Positions 1 through 5,503 of a DNA stretch of 8,014 bases are shown here, piece after piece; positions within the stretch are counted from its first letter, which is position 1, and the number at the start of each line of letters is the position of its first letter. The notes below the pieces were generated by a model, which saw only the letters and a program-made list of their open reading frames with translations, did no database searches and had not been told where the DNA came from. This DNA comes from an uncultured beta proteobacterium (lineage in GTDB: Bacteria > Pseudomonadota > Gammaproteobacteria > Burkholderiales > SG8-39). Position numbers and translations under genes: made by a program. The DNA lies in contig CAIPUP010000370.1 in NCBI GenBank assembly GCA_903868285.1, positions 1 to 8,014 on the forward strand. Direction: 5' to 3'.

Positions 1-111
1 CAATCATCCTTTTCATATTTATCGTTCTATGTGGAACCGGCCGTGTTGGTTTAATTTAAATTCCCGCCCTCCATTTTTAATCGTCGATATACAATTATAG
101 AAACGCGCTCA
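1..111. other. AT-rich window edge without a recognisable gene
   Basis: This stretch is clearly richer in A and T than the rest of the window. The three plus-strand frames are open only in short runs (stops in all of them before position 112), and none of the short peptides resembles a family I know. It contains a 10-base palindrome at 53-62 (AATTTAAATT) and an AT-rich patch at 86-99 that could hold a -10 element, but no convincing -35 at the right distance. The base composition suggests imported or degraded DNA next to the antitoxin-like fragment that follows. Confidence 0.5.
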
Positions 112-297
112 GTGTGTAAATTTCATGCCCGGGTGAATCGACTACGCTGCTTAAAATTAAAAGATAGTCGCCTACCCTTTGACCTGAATACCCCTAATGC
201 AGCCAGTCTCAACGCTCGCGCTGAACTCGAAGCGGGCAAAGGTCGAAAATTCAAGACCATCAAGGCATTGATGGCAGACTTGAACACAAAGAACTGA
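112..297 (+). pseudogene. RelB/DinJ-like antitoxin remnant (C-terminal part only)
   Basis: The reading frame opens with GTG at 112 and ends with TGA at 295-297, giving 61 residues. Residues 21-29 (LPFDLNTPN) match the LPFDL-x-xPN segment that follows the ribbon-helix-helix domain in RelB/DinJ antitoxins. The tail around KGRKFKTIKALMADL matches the usual RelB ending, which binds the toxin. The N-terminal DNA-binding domain is absent: only about 20 residues precede LPFDL where the family has about 45-50. A short FHARVN string might be the leftover start of that domain, implying an internal deletion. No RelE/YafQ/ParE toxin follows; the next gene is on the other strand after 46 bases. I read it as a decayed toxin-antitoxin locus. 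It could also be a very short expressed peptide. Confidence 0.5.
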
Positions 298-306
298 ACA
301 ACCCGC

Positions 307-324
307 GCCGAACCAAGCTTCGGC
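307..324 (-). terminator. Possible terminator hairpin after trhO
   Basis: An inverted repeat with 6-base arms (GCCGAA at 307-312, TTCGGC at 319-324) and a 6-base loop lies 20 bases beyond the stop codon of trhO on the minus strand. In the minus-strand transcript it is followed by a G/T-rich stretch rather than a clean U run, so it is at best a weak intrinsic terminator for the four-gene cluster. It could also end transcription of the antitoxin-like fragment from the other side. Confidence 0.35.
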
Positions 325-343
325 AGCAATCAGTTAACCCGCC

Positions 344-1096
344 CTACCCCCGCCCCACCGGCTGCAAATCCGCCCCGAGTGACTCGCGCGCATCGAACAC
401 GAAGCAACCACCCTCGTAGTGCGCCTGCCCGACTTCCTCGAAGTATTTGAGGATGCCGCCGTCGAGCTGATAGACCTGCTCCAGTCCGAGCTCGCGCAGG
501 TAGATGGCGGCTTTTTCGCAGCGGATGCCACCGGTGCAATAACTCACCACCGTCTTGCCACGCAGCGCGTCGAGGTGTTCGCGCGCGGCCACCGGGAATT
601 CGCCAAAGCGCTGTATGCGCCAGTCGATGGCATTGGCGAACTTGCCGTAATCCACTTCAAAGGCGTTGCGGGTATCGAGCGTCACCACTTCGCGTCCCTC
701 ATCGTCGTGGCCGGCATCGAGCCAGCGCTTCACGGTGGCGGCGCTCACCGCCGGCGCACGCGCCTGATGCGGCTGTATCGCGGGCTGATCCATGCGAATG
801 ATTTCGCGCTTGATCTTCACCAGCATCTTGCGAAACGGCTGGCTGGCCGACCAGCTCTCCTTGGGGGTTAGCGCAGCCAGGGGCACATCCTGGCGCAGCC
901 ATTGCACGAAGCTGCGCACGGCATCGGCATCACCAGCAAGAAACAGGTTGATGCCCTCGTTTGCCAACAGGATGGTGCCCAACAACCTGCGCGCGCGCGC
1001 CTCGTCCAGGCAGCGTTCGCGCAGCGTCGGCAGCTCGTCCAGCGCAACAAACAGATAGGCCGAGATGTTGAGCACGGCCTCCTTCAACGGTTCCAC
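344..1096 (-). CDS. trhO: TrhO-type rhodanese, tRNA U34 hydroxylase (short form)
   Basis: TrhO (YceA, UPF0176) hydroxylates uridine 34 in tRNA with oxygen, the first step to 5-carboxymethoxyuridine or related wobble modifications. The protein has the N-terminal family domain (NISAYLFV, then LLANEGINLFLAG) and a rhodanese domain with the diagnostic loop YCTGGIRCEKA. With the start used here (GTG at 1096, 250 residues) the active-site cysteine is C187, with C193 nearby. The ending GGILKYFEEVG...CFVFDARESLGADL is typical. The cysteine-rich C-terminal extension of the E. coli protein is missing, as in the shorter betaproteobacterial form I recall. I chose 1096 because family members start just before NISAYLFV; an in-frame GTG at 1129, directly after the upstream stop, would add 11 residues. 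It is the last gene of the minus-strand cluster. Family call is firm, start is not. Confidence 0.9.
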   Translation of the reverse strand: MEPLKEAVLNISAYLFVALDELPTLRERCLDEARARRLLGTILLANEGINLFLAGDADAVRSFVQWLRQDVPLAALTPKESWSASQPFRKMLVKIKREIIRMDQPAIQPHQARAPAVSAATVKRWLDAGHDDEGREVVTLDTRNAFEVDYGKFANAIDWRIQRFGEFPVAAREHLDALRGKTVVSYCTGGIRCEKAAIYLRELGLEQVYQLDGGILKYFEEVGQAHYEGGCFVFDARESLGADLQPVGRG

Positions 1097-1112
1097 TCCA
1101 CCACCCGCATTG

Positions 1113-1140
1113 CACTCAGCCCTGCGCACTCAGCCCTGCG
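1113..1140. repeat. Perfect 14-base tandem duplication at the nmrA-like/trhO junction
   Basis: The 14-base unit CACTCAGCCCTGCG occurs twice without a mismatch at 1113-1126 and 1127-1140. It spans the end of the NmrA-like gene (its TGA stop is in the copy at 1127-1140) and the leader of trhO. On the minus strand each copy carries an AGGG string and ends in GAGTG, so the duplication repeats a weak ribosome-binding-like element and adds the GTG at 1129 as a possible start. Confidence 0.85.
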
Positions 1141-2029
1141 GCCGCTCTACCGCCATGCGCGCAATGAAGTCGGCGTAGCGACTGGGGGCGCGACCGAGAA
1201 TCATGCCCAGCACCCGGCCGTTGCCACCCGACAGGCCATGCGCGCTGTATTGCACGAACATCTGTTCGGCGCGGGCGATCTGCGTTTCGCTGAAGGCGCC
1301 GGTCTTGCGCTGATGGTCGCGCCAGTGCGCCACATCCTCCACCACCGCATGCACCCCGCGCCCGGCCGGCCAGCCGGCACTCTTGCGCAGCGCTTCGGTC
1401 ATCAGCGCCGCCATTTCATGCCGGGTGTAGCTGTCGCCGCTCATCAGCTCGAAGCAGCCACCGGTCCAGCCCGGTTGCGTGGCCATGATGGTGGCGGCAG
1501 CGGCAATGTCCTCGACATTCACCAGCGAGAGTTTCTGATCGGCACCAAAGGGCGTGGCGAATTCGCCGCTGGCAACGATGCCCTTCCAGTCGCGTGTCGA
1601 CACCTGGAAGTATTGCGTCGGCTGCAAGATGGTGTAGGGAAGGCCCGAGTCGAACAGACGCCACTCGGCGATGCGCTTGTCGCGGTGATGCGGCATGGCA
1701 TCGTTCTGTGCATGCAGCACGCTGTGATAGATGAACTGTCGAAACTTGGGGTTGGCCCGGGCTGCATCGATCATCCATTCCACGATCTGCACTTCGCGTT
1801 CGCTGAAGCGCGGACAGGCGTGATAGACCTGCTGCACACCCTGCATCGCGGCGGTGACGTCGTTGCGTTGCTCGATGTCACCGATGAAGGCCTCGGCAGC
1901 ACCCGCCGCGCGTACCTTGGCGGCCGATTCGGCGCGATGCACGAAGGCTCGCACCTGTAATCCGGCCTGCACGAAATGTTTCAGCACCACCGAGCCGGTC
2001 GGCCCGCTTGCTCCTGTCAGAAGAATCAT
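1130..2029 (-). CDS. NmrA-like NAD(P)-binding protein (atypical SDR)
   Basis: This 299-residue protein has a Rossmann fold: it starts MILLTGASGPTG, with the glycine-rich nucleotide-binding motif at residues 5-12, and continues with an acid-containing strand (FIGD, 48-51). The middle region FRQFIYHSVLH and the SGLPYTILQPTQYF segment (128-141) are typical of the NmrA/NAD(P)H quinone oxidoreductase-like group of atypical short-chain dehydrogenases. The classical YxxxK catalytic pair is not evident, so it may be a redox sensor or a reductase acting on quinones or flavonoid-like substrates. The substrate cannot be read from sequence. Its ATG overlaps the stop of the upstream Bug gene by 4 bases (ATGA), indicating translational coupling. 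It ends next to trhO. The cytoplasmic location is inferred from the lack of a signal peptide. Confidence 0.88.
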   Translation of the reverse strand: MILLTGASGPTGSVVLKHFVQAGLQVRAFVHRAESAAKVRAAGAAEAFIGDIEQRNDVTAAMQGVQQVYHACPRFSEREVQIVEWMIDAARANPKFRQFIYHSVLHAQNDAMPHHRDKRIAEWRLFDSGLPYTILQPTQYFQVSTRDWKGIVASGEFATPFGADQKLSLVNVEDIAAAATIMATQPGWTGGCFELMSGDSYTRHEMAALMTEALRKSAGWPAGRGVHAVVEDVAHWRDHQRKTGAFSETQIARAEQMFVQYSAHGLSGGNGRVLGMILGRAPSRYADFIARMAVERPQG

Positions 2030-3069
2030 TGCCGTTCTATCTTTCTCGAATCCACCACGCGCACCCAGCGTGCCACTTCGCGTTCCACACGAACGCGCAT
2101 TTCTTCCGGCGTTGAGGCTGCCGGCTCGCCACCGAGTTGCTGCAGGCGCTGGCGCACATCGGCCATTTGCAATACCTGCCGCACCTCGAAGTTCAGTTTA
2201 TCGATGATGGCCGTCGGTGTACCCGGCGCCACCGCCAGCCCCAGCCAGGAACTGAACTCGATTTCCGGATAGGTTTGATTGATGGTGGGAATACCCGGTA
2301 ACTCGGCCGAAGGTTCGCGCGAGGACACCGCCAGCGCCCGTATGCGACCGCTTTTCACCTGCCCCGACATGAAGGTCATGGTCTCGACCATGACATCGAT
2401 GCGACCACCCAGCAGCTCGGTGATAGCCGGTGCCGCGCCCTTGAACGGGATATGCGTCATGCTCACACCGGCAGCGAGGTTGAACCACTCACCGAACAGA
2501 TGATGCGCGCTGCCCACCCCTGCGGACGAAAAATTGATCTTGCCCGGCTCGGCCCTGGCCCGCGCCACCAGATCGGCTACCGACTTGATCGGTGACTCGG
2601 GCATCACGCCCATCACCATCGGGTAGTTGGTGACCGTGGACACCATGGCGAAATCGCGCACCGGATCATAGGGCAGCTTTTTCAGGATCGCCGCCGACAC
2701 CGGATGGCCACCGGTGAGCAGCACCATGTTCAAACCATCGGGGGCGGACTTCACTACATAGTCGTTGGCGATGAGGCCGGTGGCACCGACCTTTTGCTCC
2801 ACCACCACCGGCTTGCCCCAGCGGTCCTGGAATTTCTGCGCCAGCAGCCGGGTGACGATGTCACTGCTGCCACCGGGCGGAAAGCCGACCACGAACTTCA
2901 CCTGACCCTTGGGGTAATCCTGCGCCGCCGAGCCAGCGCCAGTGGTGGCAGAAGATGCAGCCCCCGATTGCGCCAGCACCGGCAGGCTGAGGCTGGCAAC
3001 AAAAACCATGAGTGTGTTGAACACCAGCCGCAGGCCCGTCGTGTTCCAACGATGATGGATGCAATGCAT
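2026..3069 (-). CDS. Bug/TctC-family periplasmic solute-binding protein 1
   Basis: Bug proteins are periplasmic binding proteins that capture small carboxylates or related molecules, usually for tripartite tricarboxylate (TctABC) transporters. The 347-residue product starts at the ATG at 3069, preceded by a strong GGGAGGGGGAG ribosome-binding site. Its first 33 residues form a signal peptide (basic start, hydrophobic core, cleavage near VLA/QS). Family marks are FPPGGSSD (63-70), VVEQKVGATG (to 98), APDG, PYDP, IPFKGAAPAITELLGG and the PSAELPGIPTI segment. The C-terminus (VARWVRVVDSRKIERQ) is unusually basic compared with the usual W-x-PVI-x-x-G ending. An upstream extension of the frame (to 3207) overlaps the VOC gene and is unlikely to be translated. 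It follows the VOC gene by 46 bases and overlaps the NmrA-like gene. No TctA/TctB genes are visible. The ligand is unknown. Confidence 0.92.
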   Translation of the reverse strand: MHCIHHRWNTTGLRLVFNTLMVFVASLSLPVLAQSGAASSATTGAGSAAQDYPKGQVKFVVGFPPGGSSDIVTRLLAQKFQDRWGKPVVVEQKVGATGLIANDYVVKSAPDGLNMVLLTGGHPVSAAILKKLPYDPVRDFAMVSTVTNYPMVMGVMPESPIKSVADLVARARAEPGKINFSSAGVGSAHHLFGEWFNLAAGVSMTHIPFKGAAPAITELLGGRIDVMVETMTFMSGQVKSGRIRALAVSSREPSAELPGIPTINQTYPEIEFSSWLGLAVAPGTPTAIIDKLNFEVRQVLQMADVRQRLQQLGGEPAASTPEEMRVRVEREVARWVRVVDSRKIERQ

Positions 3070-3115
3070 GACTCCCCCTCCCAGCGTTATCGGTTCACTT
3101 TGTCCGTTCAGTTTG

Positions 3116-3790
3116 TTACCGGACGTTTCGCGGAGTTGCTTTCGCAGCGCTGTTTTTCGCAGCGCTGGCTTTGCGCCGCGCCCCGGCCAGCGCCGCAGCC
3201 AGTTCACGCTTGAGCTTGAGATTGGCAGCGTTCAATTCCCGCTGCAGGTTGCGCCGCCAGCGTTCCACCGGCTGAAAGCCCGGCTTGGCCTGCATGGCGT
3301 TTTTCACCCACGCCCACAAGGCAGTATCGCTGAGGGAAAAATCCAGGATCAAACGCATAGGCTGGTTCACATACCAGGGTGTGTCGATATACAGCTCGAT
3401 GCGATTACCCTCCGGGTCACGAAAATACAATGACAACGCATTGCCATGACACACCGGATGAATATCGCTCACCAGTGCCGCATATGGCTTGCTGGTGACT
3501 CGGGCGTAGTAGGCACGCAGGGTGGCCAGACTGTCGACCCGGAACGACAGTTGATTGATGGGGTTGAAGGCCAGCTTCGCCGGCCGGCCACCGGCCAGCA
3601 CCAGCTGATGATGCTCGGCGGCATCGCGCGTCAGAAAGGCAAACGGATGACGACCGGTCGGGGTATTGAGCGGACCACGGTCACTCACCACATAGCCCAG
3701 CAGTCCGGTATAGAAACGCACCATGCGCGGCAGGTTCTCCACCCACATACCGAAATGACTGAAGCTGACGTCAGGTTTCTTGCTGGCCAC
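3116..3790 (-). CDS. VOC-family (extradiol dioxygenase/glyoxalase-like) protein
   Basis: This 224-residue protein starts at GTG 3790 with GGAG eight bases upstream. Residues about 7-140 form one vicinal-oxygen-chelate domain: FSHFGMWVENLPRMVRFYTGLLG at the start and LYFRDPEGNRIELYIDTPW at the end. Likely metal ligands by comparison with one-domain extradiol dioxygenases are H12 and E132, and the HH pair at 60-61 matches the catalytic histidine region. The position usually holding the second metal histidine (I-N-H-x-x-F-x-V) is Q80 here (INQLSFRV). The enzyme may still bind metal, since glyoxalase I uses Gln, but ring cleavage is not assured. After the domain comes an arginine-rich helix and a Lys/Ala-rich tail (about 190-224). 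It is first in the minus-strand cluster and may act on the compound bound by the next gene's product; that link is inference. Confidence 0.88.
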   Translation of the reverse strand: MASKKPDVSFSHFGMWVENLPRMVRFYTGLLGYVVSDRGPLNTPTGRHPFAFLTRDAAEHHQLVLAGGRPAKLAFNPINQLSFRVDSLATLRAYYARVTSKPYAALVSDIHPVCHGNALSLYFRDPEGNRIELYIDTPWYVNQPMRLILDFSLSDTALWAWVKNAMQAKPGFQPVERWRRNLQRELNAANLKLKRELAAALAGARRKASAAKNSAAKATPRNVR

Positions 3791-3847
3791 GGCTGTCTCC
3801 TCGATGCGTTCCTGGTTGCGCTTGGGCGTAACTTAGTCAGGCCGCAA

Positions 3848-3867
3848 TGTATCAGCTTGGCGATACA
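3848..3867. promoter_or_regulatory. Inverted repeat in the divergent VOC / GIY-YIG intergenic region
   Basis: TGTATC (3848-3853) and GATACA (3862-3867) form a perfect 6-base inverted repeat with an 8-base spacer in the roughly 86-base gap between the divergent clusters. Size and position suit a dimeric repressor or activator site controlling one or both directions. The right half sits about 10 bases before the GIY-YIG start, so it could also overlap the promoter. No regulator gene is adjacent, and I cannot assign a regulator family. Confidence 0.4.
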
Positions 3868-3876
3868 CTGCGCGCC

Positions 3877-4197
3877 ATGTCCTGGTTTCTCTATCTCATC
3901 GAGTGTCGCGACGGCAGTCTGTATACCGGTATCACCACCGATGTCGAGCGCCGCTACGCCCAGCATCTCAGTGGCAAGGGGGCGCGCTACACCCGCGCAC
4001 ATCCGCCTCGGCAACTGCTGGGGGCCATCGCTTGCGCTGATCGCTCCAGCGCATCGCGCGCTGAATATGCGCTCAAGCAATGCAAGCCGACCGAAAAGCG
4101 GCGATGGCTGACGCAGCAGATACGCGCCACCAAAAAGCGCCCAGCAAAGACTCCTGCGATAAAAAAAGCCATAAAGAAAGCGACCAGCCCGACATGA
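3877..4197 (+). CDS. GIY-YIG nuclease-superfamily protein (YhbQ/UPF0213-like)
   Basis: The 106-residue product is a single GIY-YIG domain of the small YhbQ/UPF0213 type. The first motif is LYLIEC (Y6) and the second LYTGIT (Y16 to G18). ERRYAQH supplies R25 and H30, GKGARYTR follows, and SRAEYALKQ supplies the conserved E63. All expected catalytic-type residues are therefore present. Family members are structure-specific or single-strand DNA nucleases where tested, but the cellular role is unclear. Residues 85-106 form a lysine-rich tail (KKRPAKTP...KKAIKKATSPT). An upstream ATG at 3847 would add 10 residues; I prefer 3877 because family proteins begin right before the first motif, although no clear ribosome-binding site precedes it. 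The stop overlaps the arfB start by 4 bases, and an A AAA AAA heptamer lies 27 bases before the gene's last base. Confidence 0.9.
   Translation: MSWFLYLIECRDGSLYTGITTDVERRYAQHLSGKGARYTRAHPPRQLLGAIACADRSSASRAEYALKQCKPTEKRRWLTQQIRATKKRPAKTPAIKKAIKKATSPT
4161..4167 (+). promoter_or_regulatory. A AAA AAA heptamer in -1 frameshift phase
   Basis: Seven adenines follow ATA in the GIY-YIG frame and are divided A|AAA|AAA, the phasing of the classical X XXY YYZ slippery heptamer. Slipping back one base would continue SHKESDQPD and then the arfB methionine in frame, because the arfB frame has no stop across this region. I see no strong upstream Shine-Dalgarno-like stimulator and no obvious downstream stem-loop. 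The motif is clear; its use is hypothesis. Confidence 0.4.
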
Positions 4198-4607
4198 TCC
4201 GACTGACGCCCAACCTGCTGATTGCCGATGACGAAGTGCAGCTCACGGCGGTACGCGCCCAGGGCGCCGGCGGACAGAACGTCAACAAGGTGTCCAGCGC
4301 CATTCATCTGCGCTTTGATATCGCCGCCTCCAGCCTGCCCGATCGCATCAAGACCCGCCTGCTGGCGCAATCGGGGCATCACCTCACGCAAGACGGCGTG
4401 ATCGTGATCAAGGCGCAAGTGCATCGCAGCCAGGACATGAATCGCAGTGAAGCGCTGGCCCGGCTGGCGGTGCTGGTGCGTGCCGCCAGCGTGGTACGAC
4501 GCAGCCGCATCGCCACCCGCCCCACCCGCGCATCAAAGGAGCGACGCATCGAGGGCAAGAAGCACCGCGCACAGATCAAGGCCGGCCGGCGCGCCGGGCT
4601 GGAATAA
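4194..4607 (+). CDS. arfB: ArfB (YaeJ) alternative ribosome-rescue peptidyl-tRNA hydrolase
   Basis: ArfB enters the empty mRNA channel of ribosomes stalled at the 3' end of a message and hydrolyses the peptidyl-tRNA. The 137-residue product matches the E. coli protein (140 residues) along its length: ITAIRAQGAGGQ corresponds here to LTAVRAQGAGGQNVNK, with the catalytic GGQ at 26-28. It is followed by AIHLRFDIAASSLP, GVIVIKAQ and RSQDMNRSEALARL. The last 35 residues (from about 102) form the basic tail, RPTRASKERRIEGKKHRAQIKAGRR, that senses the empty channel. The start at ATG 4194 overlaps the GIY-YIG stop (ATGA) and has no good ribosome-binding site of its own, so translation probably depends on the upstream gene. 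Full-length and apparently intact; release-factor-1/2 codon-recognition domains are absent as expected for ArfB. Confidence 0.95.
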   Translation: MIRLTPNLLIADDEVQLTAVRAQGAGGQNVNKVSSAIHLRFDIAASSLPDRIKTRLLAQSGHHLTQDGVIVIKAQVHRSQDMNRSEALARLAVLVRAASVVRRSRIATRPTRASKERRIEGKKHRAQIKAGRRAGLE

Positions 4608-4643
4608 GCATCAACGTCATCGCAAACACACTGAGGAAGCACC

Positions 4644-5465
4644 ATGCGCACGCTCTACAAAGCCGGCAATTCCATCTGCACCCAGAAGGTGTTGATCACC
4701 CTGCGCGAGAAAGGTCTGCAATGGGACGAGCACAACATCAATCTGTTTCTGAATCAGCAATACGACCCGGCCTATCTCAAGCTCAATCCCAAGGGCGTGG
4801 TGCCGACACTGGTGGATGACGACAGCGCCATCATCGAATCCACGCTGATTTGCGAATACCTCGACGACCGCTATCCCGAGCCCGCGCTGCGTCCGGCCGA
4901 TGCCGCGCTGCGGGCACGCATGCGCTTGTGGGGCAAGGCCATCGACGAGGGTATTTTCGAGGCCACCCGCGAGATCAGTTTCTCGGCCATGTTCCGCGAA
5001 AAGATGAAGGCCATGAGCGAACAGCAACGTGCGGCACGCTTTCGCAATGTCGGCGATCCGCAAAAGCGCGACCGCTTCATGTCGGTGTATGCCGAGGGCA
5101 CCGACTCACGCTTTGTGCTGTACGCCGTGGCGGCCTACGAGAAGCTGTTCAAGTCGATGCAGGAATCGCTGATCGAACATGGCGGGCCATGGCTGATGGG
5201 GGCGCAATTCACGCTGGCCGATATCAATGTCATGCCATTTGTGGCGCGGCTGAACTACCTCAACCTGCTGGACGTCTGGACTGCAACGCGACCCGAAGTG
5301 CTGGCCTGGTGGTCACTGGCACAGCAGCGATCGAGCTTTCAGTTCGCCGTGACCGAGGCCACCCTGGACGAAGAAGTGGCTGCCATGCATACCCACGGCA
5401 GCCACATCAAAGAAGCGATTCGTCAGCGGCGTCAGGAATTTCTGGACGCGGTGAAAACCTGGTGA
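4644..5465 (+). CDS. Glutathione S-transferase family protein
   Basis: The 273-residue protein starts at ATG 4644 with GAGGAAG just upstream. Residues 1-80 are a thioredoxin-fold GST domain: LYKAGNSICTQKVLITLREKG with candidate catalytic S10/C12, LNPKGVVPTL with the cis-proline (P54), and ESTLICEYLDD with E65-S66, which bind the gamma-glutamyl part of glutathione. An all-helical C-terminal domain follows to about residue 235 (PWLMGAQFTLADINVMPFVARL is its conserved core), then about 35 extra charged residues. The S-x-C motif recalls zeta-class and dehalogenating GSTs, and ESTLICEYLDD recalls lignin beta-etherase-like enzymes, but the substrate cannot be assigned. It lies 36 bases after arfB and may share its transcript. 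Its 3' end converges on the second Bug gene. Confidence 0.93.
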   Translation: MRTLYKAGNSICTQKVLITLREKGLQWDEHNINLFLNQQYDPAYLKLNPKGVVPTLVDDDSAIIESTLICEYLDDRYPEPALRPADAALRARMRLWGKAIDEGIFEATREISFSAMFREKMKAMSEQQRAARFRNVGDPQKRDRFMSVYAEGTDSRFVLYAVAAYEKLFKSMQESLIEHGGPWLMGAQFTLADINVMPFVARLNYLNLLDVWTATRPEVLAWWSLAQQRSSFQFAVTEATLDEEVAAMHTHGSHIKEAIRQRRQEFLDAVKTW

Positions 5466-5503
5466 CGACGCGCTGCGTCGCCAGTGCTTGAGCGCAGCGC
5501 TCA
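5466..5503. terminator. Paired hairpins between convergent GST and Bug genes
   Basis: Two perfect inverted repeats with 6-base arms and 3-base loops fill the gap: CGACGC-GCT-GCGTCG at 5466-5480, directly after the GST stop, and TGAGCG-CAG-CGCTCA at 5489-5503, ending on the stop codon of the Bug gene on the other strand. Neither has a U tract on either strand. They could act as a bidirectional terminator or as RNA-end-stabilising stems for the convergent transcripts. Confidence 0.45.

Noticed and set aside
53..62. AATTTAAATT palindrome as a possible operator of the antitoxin-like locus
   Set aside because: A low-complexity AT palindrome is expected by chance in an AT-rich stretch, and no promoter is evident beside it.
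902..1960. 352-residue open frame on the plus strand
   Set aside because: It is antisense to TrhO and the NmrA-like gene, both of which have clear family motifs. Long antisense frames are expected in GC-rich coding DNA, and the peptide matches no family I know.
3446..4111. 221-residue plus-strand frame spanning the VOC gene, intergenic gap and GIY-YIG gene
   Set aside because: It overlaps two well-supported genes in other frames and shows no recognisable domain.
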